DNA of 64,000 bases from Glycomyces tritici (GCF_030403505.1 NZ_JAUEMJ010000002.1:62001-126000), one strand, 5' to 3'. Positions 1 through 8,403 are shown, numbered from the stretch's first letter. The notes: generated by a model from the sequence alone, not told the origin. Translations and numbers: made by a program.

Positions 1-37
1 CGCGCAGGTCGTGTTCTGCGGGTGCCGTGTCGATCAC
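1..37 (-). CDS. 5' end of a probable DUF58 protein (truncated by window edge)
   Basis: Only the first dozen codons are visible. A GTG at 35-37 overlaps the TGA of the upstream moxR gene (34-36) as GTGA and opens a frame reading M-I-D-T-A-P-A-E-H-D-L-R to the window edge. In actinobacteria moxR is very commonly followed by a translationally coupled DUF58 (vWA-like) gene, so that identity is inferred from context only; too little protein is present to show a domain. Confidence 0.45.
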   Translation of the reverse strand, partial: MIDTAPAEHDLR

Positions 38-1110
38 CAGGCGCCCGGCTGCTGCGGCTGGTACGACTCCGCGGACCGCGGCGCGGCGTCCTGGCGGGGG
101 CTCACCGTGGGGGCCGGGACGGCCGCGAGGAGCTGGCCCACGAGCTGGTCGGTGACCACGCCGTCGGCCATGGCGTCGTAGGAGAGCACGAGGCGGTGGC
201 GCAGGACGTCCGGTGCGATGTCGTCGAGGTCCTGCGGCAGGGCGTAGTCGCGGCCGCGCAGGAGCGCGATGGCGCGGGTGGCGCGGATGAGACCGAGGGA
301 GGCGCGGGGACTGGCCCCGTACTGGATGTGGCGGGCGATGCCGCCGAGTCCGGCGCCGGCGGGGTTGCGGGTGGCCATGACGATGCGCACCGCGTAGTCG
401 ACGAGGGCGTTGTGGATGAACACGCCGTCGGAGGCCTGCTGGAGGCGCAGGAGGTCGTCGGTGTCGAGGATGCGCTCGGGCACGGGCGAGTCGACGCCCA
501 TGCGGAAGACGATCTCGCGCTCCTCGGCGTCGGTGGGGTAGCCGACGTTGACCTTGAAGAGGAAGCGGTCGCGCTGCGCCTCGGGCAGCGGGTAGACGCC
601 TTCCTGCTCGATCGGGTTCTGGGTGGCCATGACCAGGAACGGCTTGGGGAGCACGTGGGTCTGGCCGCCGATGGAGATGCGGCCTTCGGCCATGACCTCC
701 AGCATCGCGGACTGGACCTTCGCGGGGGCGCGGTTGATCTCGTCGGCGAGCACGAAGTTGGTGTAGACCGGGCCGAGTTCGACGTCGAAGGTCTCGCTGG
801 ACTGGCGGTAGATGCGCGTGCCCACGATGTCGGCGGGGACGAGGTCGGGGGTGAACTGGATGCGCTGGAAGTCCGCGCCCACGACGCGGGCCATGGTCTC
901 GACCGCGAGGGTCTTGGCGACGCCGGGCACGCCTTCGATGAGGCAGTGGCCGCGGGCCAGCAGCGCGGCGAACATGCGCTCGACGAGGGCGTCCTGGCCG
1001 ACGATGACCTTCTTGATCTCGAACAGCGCCTTCTCGAGGAGGGCGGCGTTCTCCGCCGGGGTGGAGCTCCCGGCGGCGCGGTCGGAACGGTCGGCCTCGG
1101 CTGATCCCAT
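34..1110 (-). CDS. MoxR-family AAA+ ATPase
   Basis: A 358-residue cytoplasmic AAA+ ATPase of the MoxR type, a family thought to act as chaperones that mature partner proteins, often with DUF58/vWA partners. Walker A is GVPGVAKT at about residues 60-67, Walker B is LADEI at about 121-125, and a sensor-1 region ATQNP follows; the AAA lid domain covers the C-terminal part. The ATG at 1108-1110 was chosen because a purine-rich AAGGAG lies just upstream on the minus strand and the family normally begins a few dozen residues before Walker A; longer in-frame readings run into intergenic sequence. It is coupled to a downstream gene starting at position 37. Family assignment is secure, client proteins unknown. 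Confidence 0.93.
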   Translation of the reverse strand: MGSAEADRSDRAAGSSTPAENAALLEKALFEIKKVIVGQDALVERMFAALLARGHCLIEGVPGVAKTLAVETMARVVGADFQRIQFTPDLVPADIVGTRIYRQSSETFDVELGPVYTNFVLADEINRAPAKVQSAMLEVMAEGRISIGGQTHVLPKPFLVMATQNPIEQEGVYPLPEAQRDRFLFKVNVGYPTDAEEREIVFRMGVDSPVPERILDTDDLLRLQQASDGVFIHNALVDYAVRIVMATRNPAGAGLGGIARHIQYGASPRASLGLIRATRAIALLRGRDYALPQDLDDIAPDVLRHRLVLSYDAMADGVVTDQLVGQLLAAVPAPTVSPRQDAAPRSAESYQPQQPGAW

Positions 1111-1344
1111 GTCGGCTCCTTCAAGCGCGTTCGTTCTGGTCGTGTCGATACTAATTCGCCCGTTCGAGGATGGCAGGGGGCCGCACGGACCCGTGGGGCA
1201 CTCCTGCACCGCAATTTGTCGGGAACCCGACACTTCGGCCCGAACCCCTTGCGGCACAGGGGGTCTACACTGCCGCAACACCATCCGGCAAATGGAAAAT
1301 CGGCATTTGCCCAGGAGCGTGACACGCCGCGCGTATTCAATCCG

Positions 1345-1372
1345 TTGCTGCGAATTGTCGGAGCGCTATGCT
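1345..1372 (+). promoter_or_regulatory. sigma70-like promoter directly before a terminator hairpin
   Basis: TTGCTG at 1345-1350 and TATGCT at 1367-1372 are separated by 16 bp, which fits a housekeeping-sigma promoter. The predicted start near 1379 coincides with the first base of the hairpin at 1380-1416, so the transcript would be about 40 nt unless read-through occurs. Prediction from motif only. Confidence 0.4.
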
Positions 1373-1379
1373 TTCACCA

Positions 1380-1416
1380 ACCCGCACGACTTCCCCCGTG
1401 GTCGTGCGGGTCTTTT
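1380..1416 (+). terminator. intrinsic terminator or short hairpin RNA
   Basis: An 11-bp perfect stem (ACCCGCACGAC / GTCGTGCGGGT) closes a 10-nt C-rich loop and is followed by TCTTTT, a classic intrinsic terminator. No plus-strand gene ends upstream, so it terminates either a small RNA or an attenuated leader of the hydrolase gene at 1491. Confidence 0.65.
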
Positions 1417-1490
1417 GCTGCCCTAAGGGACGCCGCGCGCAGGCCTCGCGGAGGACGCGCACCGGCCCCGCCGGCATTAGAATTCCCCTC

Positions 1491-2054
1491 ATGCCCCGCC
1501 GCCGCCAGGCCCTGCTGCTCCCCGGACGCAACTACAGCGTGCAAGGGCCGCTGCTGATGTACACGCACGTGGCCCTGCAGTCCCGTGGCGCCCACACCTA
1601 CCCGCTCACGTGGAGGGGCGTGGACCGGCTCGCCGCCGACGAGCAGGCCATGATCGACGGCGTGTGCGAGCAGACCGAGGTCGTGCTCGACCGGGTGCAC
1701 AACGACGACCCGCCGCTCCTGGTCGGCAAGTCCCTCGGCACCGCCGCCGCGATCCTCGCCGCCCACCACGGCCTCCCCGCCATCTGGTTCACGCCGTTCC
1801 TCCAGCACTACCCGATCGTGCAGGCCCTGCGGCGCTCCACCGCGCCGTACCTGCTCGTGGGCGGCACCGCCGACCCGGCGTGGAACACCGCGCTGGCCCG
1901 CGAGCTCCCCGGCGAGGTCTGCGAGGTGCGCGGGGCCGACCACGGCATGTTCATCCGAGGCCGGCCGCTGGTCGAATCGGCGCACGCGATGGCGGACGTG
2001 ATCGAGGCCGTGGAGGCGTTCATCGACACAGCGGTGTGGCCCCGCACCGGATGA
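1491..2054 (+). CDS. small alpha/beta hydrolase
   Basis: A 187-residue predicted cytoplasmic hydrolase. The nucleophile elbow G-K-S-L-G has Ser at about residue 81; a downstream Asp in T-A-D-P and His in A-D-H-G complete a plausible Ser-Asp-His triad. The short single-domain form resembles actinobacterial alpha/beta hydrolases of unknown substrate. The ATG at 1491 is preceded about 7 nt upstream by TAGAAT, so the mRNA may be leaderless. Its end overlaps an alternative ATG of the next gene (ATGA at 2051-2054), suggesting co-transcription. Substrate cannot be inferred. Confidence 0.8.
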   Translation: MPRRRQALLLPGRNYSVQGPLLMYTHVALQSRGAHTYPLTWRGVDRLAADEQAMIDGVCEQTEVVLDRVHNDDPPLLVGKSLGTAAAILAAHHGLPAIWFTPFLQHYPIVQALRRSTAPYLLVGGTADPAWNTALARELPGEVCEVRGADHGMFIRGRPLVESAHAMADVIEAVEAFIDTAVWPRTG

Positions 2055-2080
2055 GCCGACACTTGGCGGACAATCGCGGT

Positions 2081-2305
2081 GTGACTTCAGATCCGGAAGT
2101 GCAGTCCGAAGCGCAGTCCGAGGCGCCCGTCTGCTCGTCGCGCGGCTGCCGCAGCACGGCGACCTGGATGCTGCTGTGGCGCAATCCGCGCATCCACGGC
2201 TCCGACCGCGTGAAGCGCTGGGCCGCCTGCGACGAGCACGAGCCGACGCTGCGCGAGTTCCTCACGGCACGCGGATTCCCTTGCGAGACCGAGCGGTTGC
2301 CATGA
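2081..2305 (+). CDS. small Cys/His-containing protein, conserved in actinobacteria
   Basis: A 74-residue protein with the pattern C-S-S-R-G-C, a W-rich centre with R-N-P-R-I-H, then C-D-E-H and a closing F-L-x-x-R-G-F-P. The paired Cys and Cys/His positions could bind a metal. Homologues of this kind sit next to PH-domain genes in actinomycetes, sometimes under the misleading name acetone carboxylase. GTG 2081 is preferred because GACAAT (2069-2074) is placed for a leaderless start there; ATG 2051 in the same frame would overlap the hydrolase stop. Function unknown. Confidence 0.65.
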   Translation: MTSDPEVQSEAQSEAPVCSSRGCRSTATWMLLWRNPRIHGSDRVKRWAACDEHEPTLREFLTARGFPCETERLP

Positions 2306-2327
2306 CCGAGCGTGGAATGATCGAGCG

Positions 2328-2834
2328 ATGAACGCGAGAGCGGTCCCCGTGTGGGACCTGTGGCCGGACCGCATCGAATGGCAGCCCATGTCCCCCAAGC
2401 TCCGCACGGTGTGGGTGCTGCGAAGCCTGCTCAACGTCCTGATCCTGGCCGTGATCGCCGCGGTCCCGCTGACGATCTGGCTCGGCTGGGAGGGCCCGCT
2501 GTGGGCCCTCGGCGGTTACGTCGTGCTCGCGGGCCTGCGGTCGCTCGCGGTCGCGCGCACCGTGAAGACCTGGGGCTACGCCGAACGCGACCAGGACCTC
2601 CTGGTGCGGCACGGGCTCCTGACGCGCCGCCTGAGCATCGTCCCCTACGGCCGCATCCAGCTCATCGACCTCTCGGCCGGACCCGTCGAGCGGATGTTCG
2701 GCCTCACCACGGTGCAGGTGCGCACCGCGGCGCTGGCCTCGACCACCGAAGTGCCCGGGCTCGACCCGCTCGTGGCCGCCGCACTGCGCGACCGGCTCGC
2801 CGCCCACGCCGCCGAGGTCCGGGAGGGCCTGTGA
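2328..2834 (+). CDS. PH-domain membrane protein, YdbS-like (DUF304/bPH2)
   Basis: A 168-residue protein with two hydrophobic segments at about residues 32-52 and 57-70, followed by a bacterial pleckstrin-homology (bPH2) domain that starts in the R-H-G-L-L-T-R-R region and includes V-P-Y-G-R-I-Q. This is the YdbS arrangement. YdbS and YdbT usually occur as a pair; their role in Bacillus has been linked to tolerance of certain bacteriocins and to the envelope, but is not well defined. The stop overlaps the GTG of the YdbT-like partner at 2831, so the two are translationally coupled. Confidence 0.85.
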   Translation: MNARAVPVWDLWPDRIEWQPMSPKLRTVWVLRSLLNVLILAVIAAVPLTIWLGWEGPLWALGGYVVLAGLRSLAVARTVKTWGYAERDQDLLVRHGLLTRRLSIVPYGRIQLIDLSAGPVERMFGLTTVQVRTAALASTTEVPGLDPLVAAALRDRLAAHAAEVREGL

Positions 2835-4276
2835 GCGCAGAGGCCGGACCGGTCCACGGCGACGAGCCCGCTCCCCCGCTGGCGCCCGCGCCGTACGGCC
2901 CGATGCCGTACGCGCCGAGCGCCCCGCCCGAGGGCATGCAGCGCCAGCGCCTGCACCCGCTCACCCCGCTGCTGGAGAGCGTGCGGTTCCTCACCGCCGT
3001 CGCGGCGGCGGTGGGCATCCAGATGTTCACCTCCCGGAACTTCCTCTTCGCCGTGTACGCGGCGCTGGCGGCGGCGGTCGTGGGCGGTATCGCGAGCCTG
3101 ATCGCACTTCAGTACCGGGGCTTCGTGATCTGGGGCCGGGAGCTGCACATCTACGGGGGCGTGTTCACCCGCAGCCACCGCACGGTGCCACTGGACCGCC
3201 TCCAGTCGGTGGACCTGGTGCGACCGCTGCAGGCGCGCGTGTTCGGCTTGGCGCAGTTGAACATCGAGGTCGCCGGCGGCGACGGGACGGACGCGAAGCT
3301 CGCGTACCTCAAGCACGACCGGGCGCTGGAACTGCGTTCGGAGCTGCTGTCGATCGCGGGCCGGCCGGGGGCGCGGCAGCGGGTCGAGACGGCAGCGGAC
3401 GACACTGAGGACGCTCCGGCGGGACCGGCGCCGCTGGTGCCGACGGTGACCGTCCGCAAGCTCGCCCTGGCGTCACTGCTCGAGGCGCTGCCGGTGCAGT
3501 TGACGGCATTGCTGCTCTTCGGAACCGCGTTCGCGGTGACTGGGTCGATCTTCGGGTTCACGACCGTGGCGACGGCGCTGTGGTTCGGCTTCTTCGCCCC
3601 GGCGCTCTTCGGCTACCTCCAGAGCACGGTCTCGACCGTGAACCGGTTCCTGCGCAACTGCCGGTTCCGGATCACCCGCGACGGCGGGAACCTCCTCATC
3701 GAGCGGGGCCTGACGGACACGAGCCACGAGACGGTGCCGGTGGACCGGGTGACGGCCGTGTGCTTCGACGAGCCGATCCTGTGGCGCCGCAAGGACTGGC
3801 GGCGCGTCGAGGTGTGGACTGCGGCCGTGTCGCAGCAGATCAGCGTCCTCAAGTCGACGACGGCGCTGCCGGTCGGCGGCCCCGCGGAGGTCGCGACCGT
3901 CGCGGCCGAGGCGGTGCCGGACCTCCCGACGGCGTTCGCCGTGGAACGCCCGCCGCGCCGGGCGCGGTGGCGGATGCCGTTGCGCTGGAAGCGGACCGGC
4001 GCGCTGCTCGACGAGCAGGTGTTCGTCGTGCGGCACGGCTGGTGGGTCAACACGTATGTGGCGCTGCCGTATGCGCGGATCCAGTCGGTGCGGGTCGTGC
4101 AGGGGCCGCTCCAGCGCCTCCAAGGGCTCGCGACCGTGCACGCGATGTCCGCCGGCAGTATCGGGCACACGGCGAAGGCGGCGCACCGCGACGTCGAAGA
4201 GGCCGTCGCGATGGCCGCCGAGCTGCGGAGCCGGGCCGACACGGCAGCGGCGCTGGAAGCGCCGCGCCTGTCGTAG
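2831..4276 (+). CDS. PH-domain membrane protein, YdbT-like
   Basis: A 481-residue partner of the upstream YdbS-like protein. After a Pro-rich N terminus (about 1-45) come two transmembrane segments and a first bPH2 domain (G-G-V-F-T-R-S-H-R then V-P-L-D-R-L-Q). A second hydrophobic pair and PH domain follow (I-E-R-G-L-T-D-T ... V-P-V-D-R-V), and a third copy lies near the C terminus (V-R-H-G-W-W ... L-P-Y-A-R-I-Q). The repeated P-x-x-R-I/L/V motif marks each PH copy. GTG 2831 overlaps the preceding stop. Function in the envelope is inferred only. Confidence 0.85.
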   Translation: MSAEAGPVHGDEPAPPLAPAPYGPMPYAPSAPPEGMQRQRLHPLTPLLESVRFLTAVAAAVGIQMFTSRNFLFAVYAALAAAVVGGIASLIALQYRGFVIWGRELHIYGGVFTRSHRTVPLDRLQSVDLVRPLQARVFGLAQLNIEVAGGDGTDAKLAYLKHDRALELRSELLSIAGRPGARQRVETAADDTEDAPAGPAPLVPTVTVRKLALASLLEALPVQLTALLLFGTAFAVTGSIFGFTTVATALWFGFFAPALFGYLQSTVSTVNRFLRNCRFRITRDGGNLLIERGLTDTSHETVPVDRVTAVCFDEPILWRRKDWRRVEVWTAAVSQQISVLKSTTALPVGGPAEVATVAAEAVPDLPTAFAVERPPRRARWRMPLRWKRTGALLDEQVFVVRHGWWVNTYVALPYARIQSVRVVQGPLQRLQGLATVHAMSAGSIGHTAKAAHRDVEEAVAMAAELRSRADTAAALEAPRLS

Positions 4277-4371
4277 CGAGGGCTCGAGGACTCCGGAAGG
4301 TCGGGGATGCCTCGAAGCACCGCTGAGCCGTCAGGCGCAGGTGCCGCTGCTCAGGCCGGAAGCGCAGACTC

Positions 4372-4470
4372 AAAGCCGGCAGGCGCCGGTCTGCGCCTAG
4401 AGCCGGAGGCGCCGGTTCCGTGCCTAAAGCCGGCAGGCGTCGGTCCTGTGCCTAGAGCCGGCAGGCGTCG
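4372..4470. repeat. degenerate 27-28 bp tandem repeat derived from the hisG 3' end
   Basis: About 3.7 copies of a 27-28 bp unit built around A-G-AGCCGGCAGGCG(C/T)CGGT run from the gap into the last codons of hisG. The last copy contains the hisG stop (CTA on this strand), so the array looks like tandem duplication of the hisG end including its stop codon. It lies between convergent genes. Confidence 0.6.
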
Positions 4471-5297
4471 ATGTTCGAGGCGAGGATGCCGCGGGCGCCG
4501 ATCTCGTAGAGGGCGTCCATGACCCGGTGGAGGTCGGCCCGCTCGGTCATCGACTGGACCGCGACCCAGCCTTCCCGATGCAGCGGCGAGACCGTCGGCG
4601 ATTCGATGCCGGGCGTCAGCTCGACGGCGGCTTCGAGGAGTTCGGCGCGCACGTCGTAGGCGAGCATGACGTACGAGCGGGCCACGAGCACGCCGCGCAG
4701 GCGGCGCAGGAGCTGCTCGACGGCCGGGGCCTGGCCGTTGCCGGCCTTGCGGACCAGGACCGCCTCGGATCGCATGATCGGGTCGCCGAAGACGGCGAGT
4801 CCGGCCTGCTTGAGAGTCGTGCCGGTCTCGACCACGTCGGCGATCGCGTCGGCGACGCCGAGGGCGATGGCGTTCTCGACCGCGCCCGCGAGCTTGACGA
4901 TCTCGGCCTGCACCCCTTGCTTCTCGAGGTCGCTGCGGACCACGCCCGGGAACGAGGTCGCGATGCGCTTGCCGTCGAGGCCCTTCACGGCGTCGACGGT
5001 GCCCGGGCGGGCGGCGTAGCGGAAGGTGGAGCGGCCGAAGCCGAGCGCGAGGACCTCTTCGACCTGCTCGCCGGAGTTCACGGCGAGGTCCTGGCCGGTG
5101 ATGCCGAGGTCGAGGTCGCCGGAGGCCACATACGTGGCGATGTCGCTGGGGCGCAGGTAGAAGAACTCGACGTCGTTGGCGACGTCGAGGGACTGCAGGT
5201 CGCGGCTGGAACCGCGCTGGCGGTAGCCCGCCTCGGTGAGCATGTCGGTGGCGCCCTGGGAGAGCGCCCCCTTGTTGGGCACGGCGATGCGGAGCAT
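4452..5297 (-). CDS. hisG: ATP phosphoribosyltransferase, long form
   Basis: HisG catalyses the first step of histidine synthesis, joining ATP and PRPP to give phosphoribosyl-ATP. The 281-residue length and an extra C-terminal domain of about 75 residues identify the long HisG_L form, which carries an ACT-like regulatory domain and binds histidine for feedback inhibition. Recognisable parts are M-L-R-I-A-V-P-N-K-G at the N terminus, D-L-G-I-T-G-x-D, and V-E-T-G-T-T-L in the phosphate-binding region. It lies 24 bp after hisE in the same direction, the usual actinobacterial hisE-hisG pair. Confidence 0.97.
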   Translation of the reverse strand: MLRIAVPNKGALSQGATDMLTEAGYRQRGSSRDLQSLDVANDVEFFYLRPSDIATYVASGDLDLGITGQDLAVNSGEQVEEVLALGFGRSTFRYAARPGTVDAVKGLDGKRIATSFPGVVRSDLEKQGVQAEIVKLAGAVENAIALGVADAIADVVETGTTLKQAGLAVFGDPIMRSEAVLVRKAGNGQAPAVEQLLRRLRGVLVARSYVMLAYDVRAELLEAAVELTPGIESPTVSPLHREGWVAVQSMTERADLHRVMDALYEIGARGILASNIDACRL

Positions 5298-5321
5298 GCG
5301 GATGGGCCTTTCGGGAGCTGT

Positions 5322-5585
5322 TTAGAGGTACCGGTACACGTCGTCGAGGGTGATGCCGCGGGCGACCATCATCACCTGGAGGTGGTAGAGGAGCTGGGAG
5401 ATCTCCTCGGCCGCGGCCTCGTCCGACTCGTATTCGGCGGCCATCCAGACCTCGGCCGCCTCTTCGACGATCTTCTTGCCGATGGCATGGACGCCGGCGT
5501 CGAGTTGGGCGACGGTGCCCGATCCCTCGGGACGGGTGGCGGCTTTGTCGGCGAGTTCGGCGTAGAGCTGCTCGAAGGTCTTCAC
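5322..5585 (-). CDS. hisE: phosphoribosyl-ATP pyrophosphatase
   Basis: HisE (87 residues) hydrolyses phosphoribosyl-ATP to phosphoribosyl-AMP, the second step of histidine synthesis. The MazG-like helical core shows [10 protein letters not shown] and E-x-x-D-E-A-A-A-E-E, the acidic clusters that bind Mg2+. The GTG at 5583-5585 gives the normal family N terminus V-K-T-F-E-x-L; an upstream in-frame ATG would add 20 residues that match nothing expected. It is the first gene of the hisE-hisG pair. Confidence 0.95.
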   Translation of the reverse strand: MKTFEQLYAELADKAATRPEGSGTVAQLDAGVHAIGKKIVEEAAEVWMAAEYESDEAAAEEISQLLYHLQVMMVARGITLDDVYRYL

Positions 5586-5896
5586 GGCCGGAATTCTACG
5601 GGGCGCGCCTGGCAGGGGCGAGCGCGAACCGCCCGCGCGCACCACTGGCCGGGATGGTGAGACTCAGGTCGCACCCGCGGAGCGCCGTCGGAAGCGGGTC
5701 CAGTGCGCGCACCGGGGCACCGCGCGGGGGCTCCGCGCTGCTCGCGGCTCGCGCGCGCTACAGTCCGCCTCCTGCGGGTTTGATCGGGCATGCGGGGGTA
5801 TGGACTTTAATTGGGTCGCATGATCTAATTAACATATCGACATTCATCTAATGAATGTGGAAGATTCCTAGCCACTTTCAGAAAGGCGTGCCCTCA
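5586..5896. other. 311-bp divergent region with an AT-rich control segment
   Basis: The gap between hisE and the GH12 gene. I see no gene. The half nearest the glucanase (about 5800-5880) is strikingly AT-rich against the surroundings and contains the inverted repeat at 5840-5858. This is where the glucanase promoter and its regulator should act. Confidence 0.5.
5840..5858. promoter_or_regulatory. inverted repeat upstream of the GH12 glucanase, candidate operator
   Basis: ACATTCAT and ATGAATGT form perfect 8-bp arms around CTA, about 40 bp before the GH12 start and within an AT-rich promoter region. It is not the CebR-type box seen before the GH6 cellulase, so a different repressor or activator is implied. 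Confidence 0.45.
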
Positions 5897-6601
5897 ATGC
5901 GTCGCAGATCGATTCTCACCGCCGCCCTCGCCGCTCCCCTGGCCACCGCGGGCGCCGTCGGCGCCCTCCAGTCCCCCGCCCAGGCCGCCACCTGGTCCTC
6001 CTCCGACCGGTGGGGGTCCTGGCAGAACGGGTCCTACACGCTCTACAACAACGTCTGGGGCAGCGGCTACGGCCCGCAGTCCATCTGGGCCAACTCCCCC
6101 AGCAACTGGGGCGTGTGGGCGAACCACCCGAACACCGGCGGCATCAAGTCCTACCCGAACGTCTCCCGCACCCTGGGCCGCCAGGTCTCCAGCATGGGGA
6201 ACGTCTCCAGCTCGTTCAACGTCACGAACCCCACGGGCTCGGGCCTGGCCTACAACACCACCTACGACGTGTGGGGCAACGGCCACGCCCACGAGATCAT
6301 GATCTGGACGCAGTGGACGAGCAACGTCGGCCCGATCGGCGGCTACGTCACCAACGTCAACCTCGGCGGCCGCAACTGGAACTACTACCAGGGCCACAAC
6401 GGCGGCAACCCCGTCTACAGCTTCATGGCGACGAGCCAGTTCACCAGCGGCACGGTGCAGATCACGCCGATCTGCCAGTGGCTGGTGAACCAGGGCCGGA
6501 TGCCGAACGTGCGGATCGACCAGGTCCAGTTCGGCTGGGAGATCACCTCGTCGAACGGCGGCAAGAACTTCAACGTCAACAGCTACTCGACGCAGTTCTA
6601 G
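5897..6601 (+). CDS. secreted GH12 endo-beta-1,4-glucanase / xyloglucanase
   Basis: A 234-residue secreted glycoside hydrolase of family 12, which cleaves internal beta-1,4 bonds of cellulose or xyloglucan by a retaining mechanism. The signal peptide starts M-R-R-R-S and has an Ala/Leu core ending in A-Q-A, with cleavage near residue 35. The nucleophile is the Glu in H-E-I-M-I-W and the acid/base Glu lies in F-G-W-E-I near the C terminus. There is no carbohydrate-binding module, unlike the GH6 enzyme at 18.3 kb. The ATG at 5897 begins the signal peptide directly; the frame extends upstream but without a sensible start. Confidence 0.92.
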   Translation: MRRRSILTAALAAPLATAGAVGALQSPAQAATWSSSDRWGSWQNGSYTLYNNVWGSGYGPQSIWANSPSNWGVWANHPNTGGIKSYPNVSRTLGRQVSSMGNVSSSFNVTNPTGSGLAYNTTYDVWGNGHAHEIMIWTQWTSNVGPIGGYVTNVNLGGRNWNYYQGHNGGNPVYSFMATSQFTSGTVQITPICQWLVNQGRMPNVRIDQVQFGWEITSSNGGKNFNVNSYSTQF

Positions 6602-6612
6602 CCTGGACGACC

Positions 6613-6642
6613 ACCGCCGGGCCCGGACGCGGGCCCGGCGGT
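6613..6642. terminator. bidirectional hairpin between GH12 and GH2 genes
   Basis: Perfect 13-bp arms (ACCGCCGGGCCCG and its complement) close a GACG loop. It sits 11 bp after the GH12 stop and just before the convergent GH2 stop. There is no U-tract, as is common for terminators in high-G+C actinobacteria. Confidence 0.7.
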
Positions 6643-6650
6643 TCGCCGTC

Positions 6651-8324
6651 TCAGCCCTTGCGCCGGAAGCGCTCGCGCACGGCGCGGAACGCCTGCTTGG
6701 GACGGCGGTACTCGTCGATGATGCCCTTGTCGTTGACGCCCCGCGGGCGCGTGAGGGCCAGCCGGCGCAGCTCGGAGGTCTTGAAGTCGCCGAGGACCCA
6801 GATGGCGAGGCCCGAGATCCGGTCCTGCCCGTCCATGACGTGGTCGACGACCGTGGTCAGCAGCTCGGCCTGGTAGTCCTCGGTCCACAGTGAACCGTGC
6901 GAGTCGTTCCAGCCGGGCACGGCGCCGGCGCCGATCTCGGAGATGATGAGCGGCTTGTCGGCGAACCCGAGGGCGTCCACGTGGGCGCTGATGCGGTCGA
7001 GCTCGGCCGGGATGCCGGGCACGTCCCCGAAGTACCAGCCGGGGTAGGTGTTCGCGCTGACGACGTCGACCAGGTCGAAGCACTTGTCGTCGTGGGCGTT
7101 GATGGCGGCGTAGGTGACCGGGCGGTGCGGGTCGAGTTCGCGCAGGCGCCCCAGCAGCGCCGCGTAGACCGGGTACCCCTCCTCCGACCAGCTCGGGCAC
7201 TCGTTGAGGATGCCCCACAGGATGATCGACGGGTGGTTCTGCGCGGCGGCGCACATCGCTTCGATGTGCGCCAGCTGCGCCTCGACGAACGCCGGGTCGG
7301 TGAGGTGCTCGACCGGGTACTGCCAGCCGATCGACTCGCACCACACCATGATGCCCGCCTCGTCGCACAGGTCGAGGAACAGCGGGTCGAGCGGGTAGTG
7401 GCTGCCGCGCACGAAGTTCGCGCCGAGGTCCTGGAGCTGCTGGACGTCGTTGACGAGGAGCGCTTCGGGCTGGGCGTGGCCGAACTGAGGGTGGGCCTCG
7501 TGGCGGTTGACGCCGAGGAGGCGGACCGGTTCGCCGTTGACGGTGATGCGGCCGTTCGCGGTCGCGACCTCGCGCAGGCCGAAGCGCTCGCTCATGTCGT
7601 CCTCGCCGAGGGTGACGGTGAGGGTCGAGAGGCGCGGCTCATCGGATGACCAGGCGGCCAGCCAGGGGATGTCGAGCGTGCGGGTGACCGAGCCGGAGGC
7701 GTCGAGGTCGACGGTCTCGGTGGAGACGGCGCGGCCGTCGCATTCGATGCCGAGCGCGGCCGGACCGGCCTGGACGCCAGTGTAGTCGATGCGGACCTGG
7801 ACGCGGCGTTCGGCGACCGAGAGGGTGTCGATCTTCAGGCCGTCGATGTGGAGCGGTTCGAGGCGGTGCAGTTCGACGCCGCGGGAGATGCCGCCGTAGG
7901 CGTACCAGTCGAAGTGCTCCATGTGGAGGGGCGAGCGCTCGTCGAAGCGGTTGTCGACGAGCACCACGACCTCGGCTTCGCCGTCCGCGCTCTCGGTCTC
8001 GGCCCAGAAGCGGGTGAATCCCCCGGCGTGCTCCCGGATGAGTTCGCCGTTCCAGTAGACGCGGCACCAGTGCTGGACGGCGCCGAAGACGAGGCGCTGG
8101 AGCCCCGCCGAGGTGCGGACCCGGGTGCGGTAGGCGGCGAGGCCGCGCCGCCCCGCGTACTTCGGGGTGGCGTCGTAGCAGCCGGGGACGGCCATGACGT
8201 CGTCGAAGCCGAGCGCGGCGAGGTCGACCTGGTCGGGGTCGGCATCGCCGAGGAACGCGAAGTCCCAGGTGCCGTCGAGAGGGGTGACCGGGCGGATCTG
8301 GTGCTGGGGGAATCGGCGGGCCAA
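6651..8324 (-). CDS. GH2 glycoside hydrolase (beta-glucuronidase-like)
   Basis: A 557-residue family 2 glycosidase without a signal peptide, so probably intracellular. It has the three-part GH2 core: a sugar-binding jelly roll (about 15-165), an Ig-like domain (about 165-260) and a TIM barrel. The GH2 signature G-V-N-R-H-E opens the barrel, the acid/base Glu is in I-L-N-E-C-P, and the nucleophile Glu is in I-S-E-I-G-A. The short length and this pattern resemble beta-glucuronidases more than large beta-galactosidases, but beta-mannosidase or beta-galactosidase activity cannot be excluded. It is convergent with the GH12 glucanase. Confidence 0.88.
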   Translation of the reverse strand: MARRFPQHQIRPVTPLDGTWDFAFLGDADPDQVDLAALGFDDVMAVPGCYDATPKYAGRRGLAAYRTRVRTSAGLQRLVFGAVQHWCRVYWNGELIREHAGGFTRFWAETESADGEAEVVVLVDNRFDERSPLHMEHFDWYAYGGISRGVELHRLEPLHIDGLKIDTLSVAERRVQVRIDYTGVQAGPAALGIECDGRAVSTETVDLDASGSVTRTLDIPWLAAWSSDEPRLSTLTVTLGEDDMSERFGLREVATANGRITVNGEPVRLLGVNRHEAHPQFGHAQPEALLVNDVQQLQDLGANFVRGSHYPLDPLFLDLCDEAGIMVWCESIGWQYPVEHLTDPAFVEAQLAHIEAMCAAAQNHPSIILWGILNECPSWSEEGYPVYAALLGRLRELDPHRPVTYAAINAHDDKCFDLVDVVSANTYPGWYFGDVPGIPAELDRISAHVDALGFADKPLIISEIGAGAVPGWNDSHGSLWTEDYQAELLTTVVDHVMDGQDRISGLAIWVLGDFKTSELRRLALTRPRGVNDKGIIDEYRRPKQAFRAVRERFRRKG

Positions 8325-8403
8325 GGCGGCCTCCTCTGAGTGGTCTCGGCTGATGCGGGACCGATCCTAGGCGACCGGTTGCCAGAGGGGAAGGCCTCTG
8401 TGA

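Larger units (their letters stand above)
1111..1490. other. 380-bp divergent intergenic region with a promoter-hairpin unit
   Basis: This gap separates the divergent MoxR and hydrolase genes. I see no convincing protein-coding gene. It holds a sigma70-like promoter and a strong terminator hairpin on the plus strand (listed separately) and a possible leaderless -10 (TAGAAT) just before the hydrolase ATG. The MoxR promoter should also be here but is not obvious by eye. Confidence 0.5.
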
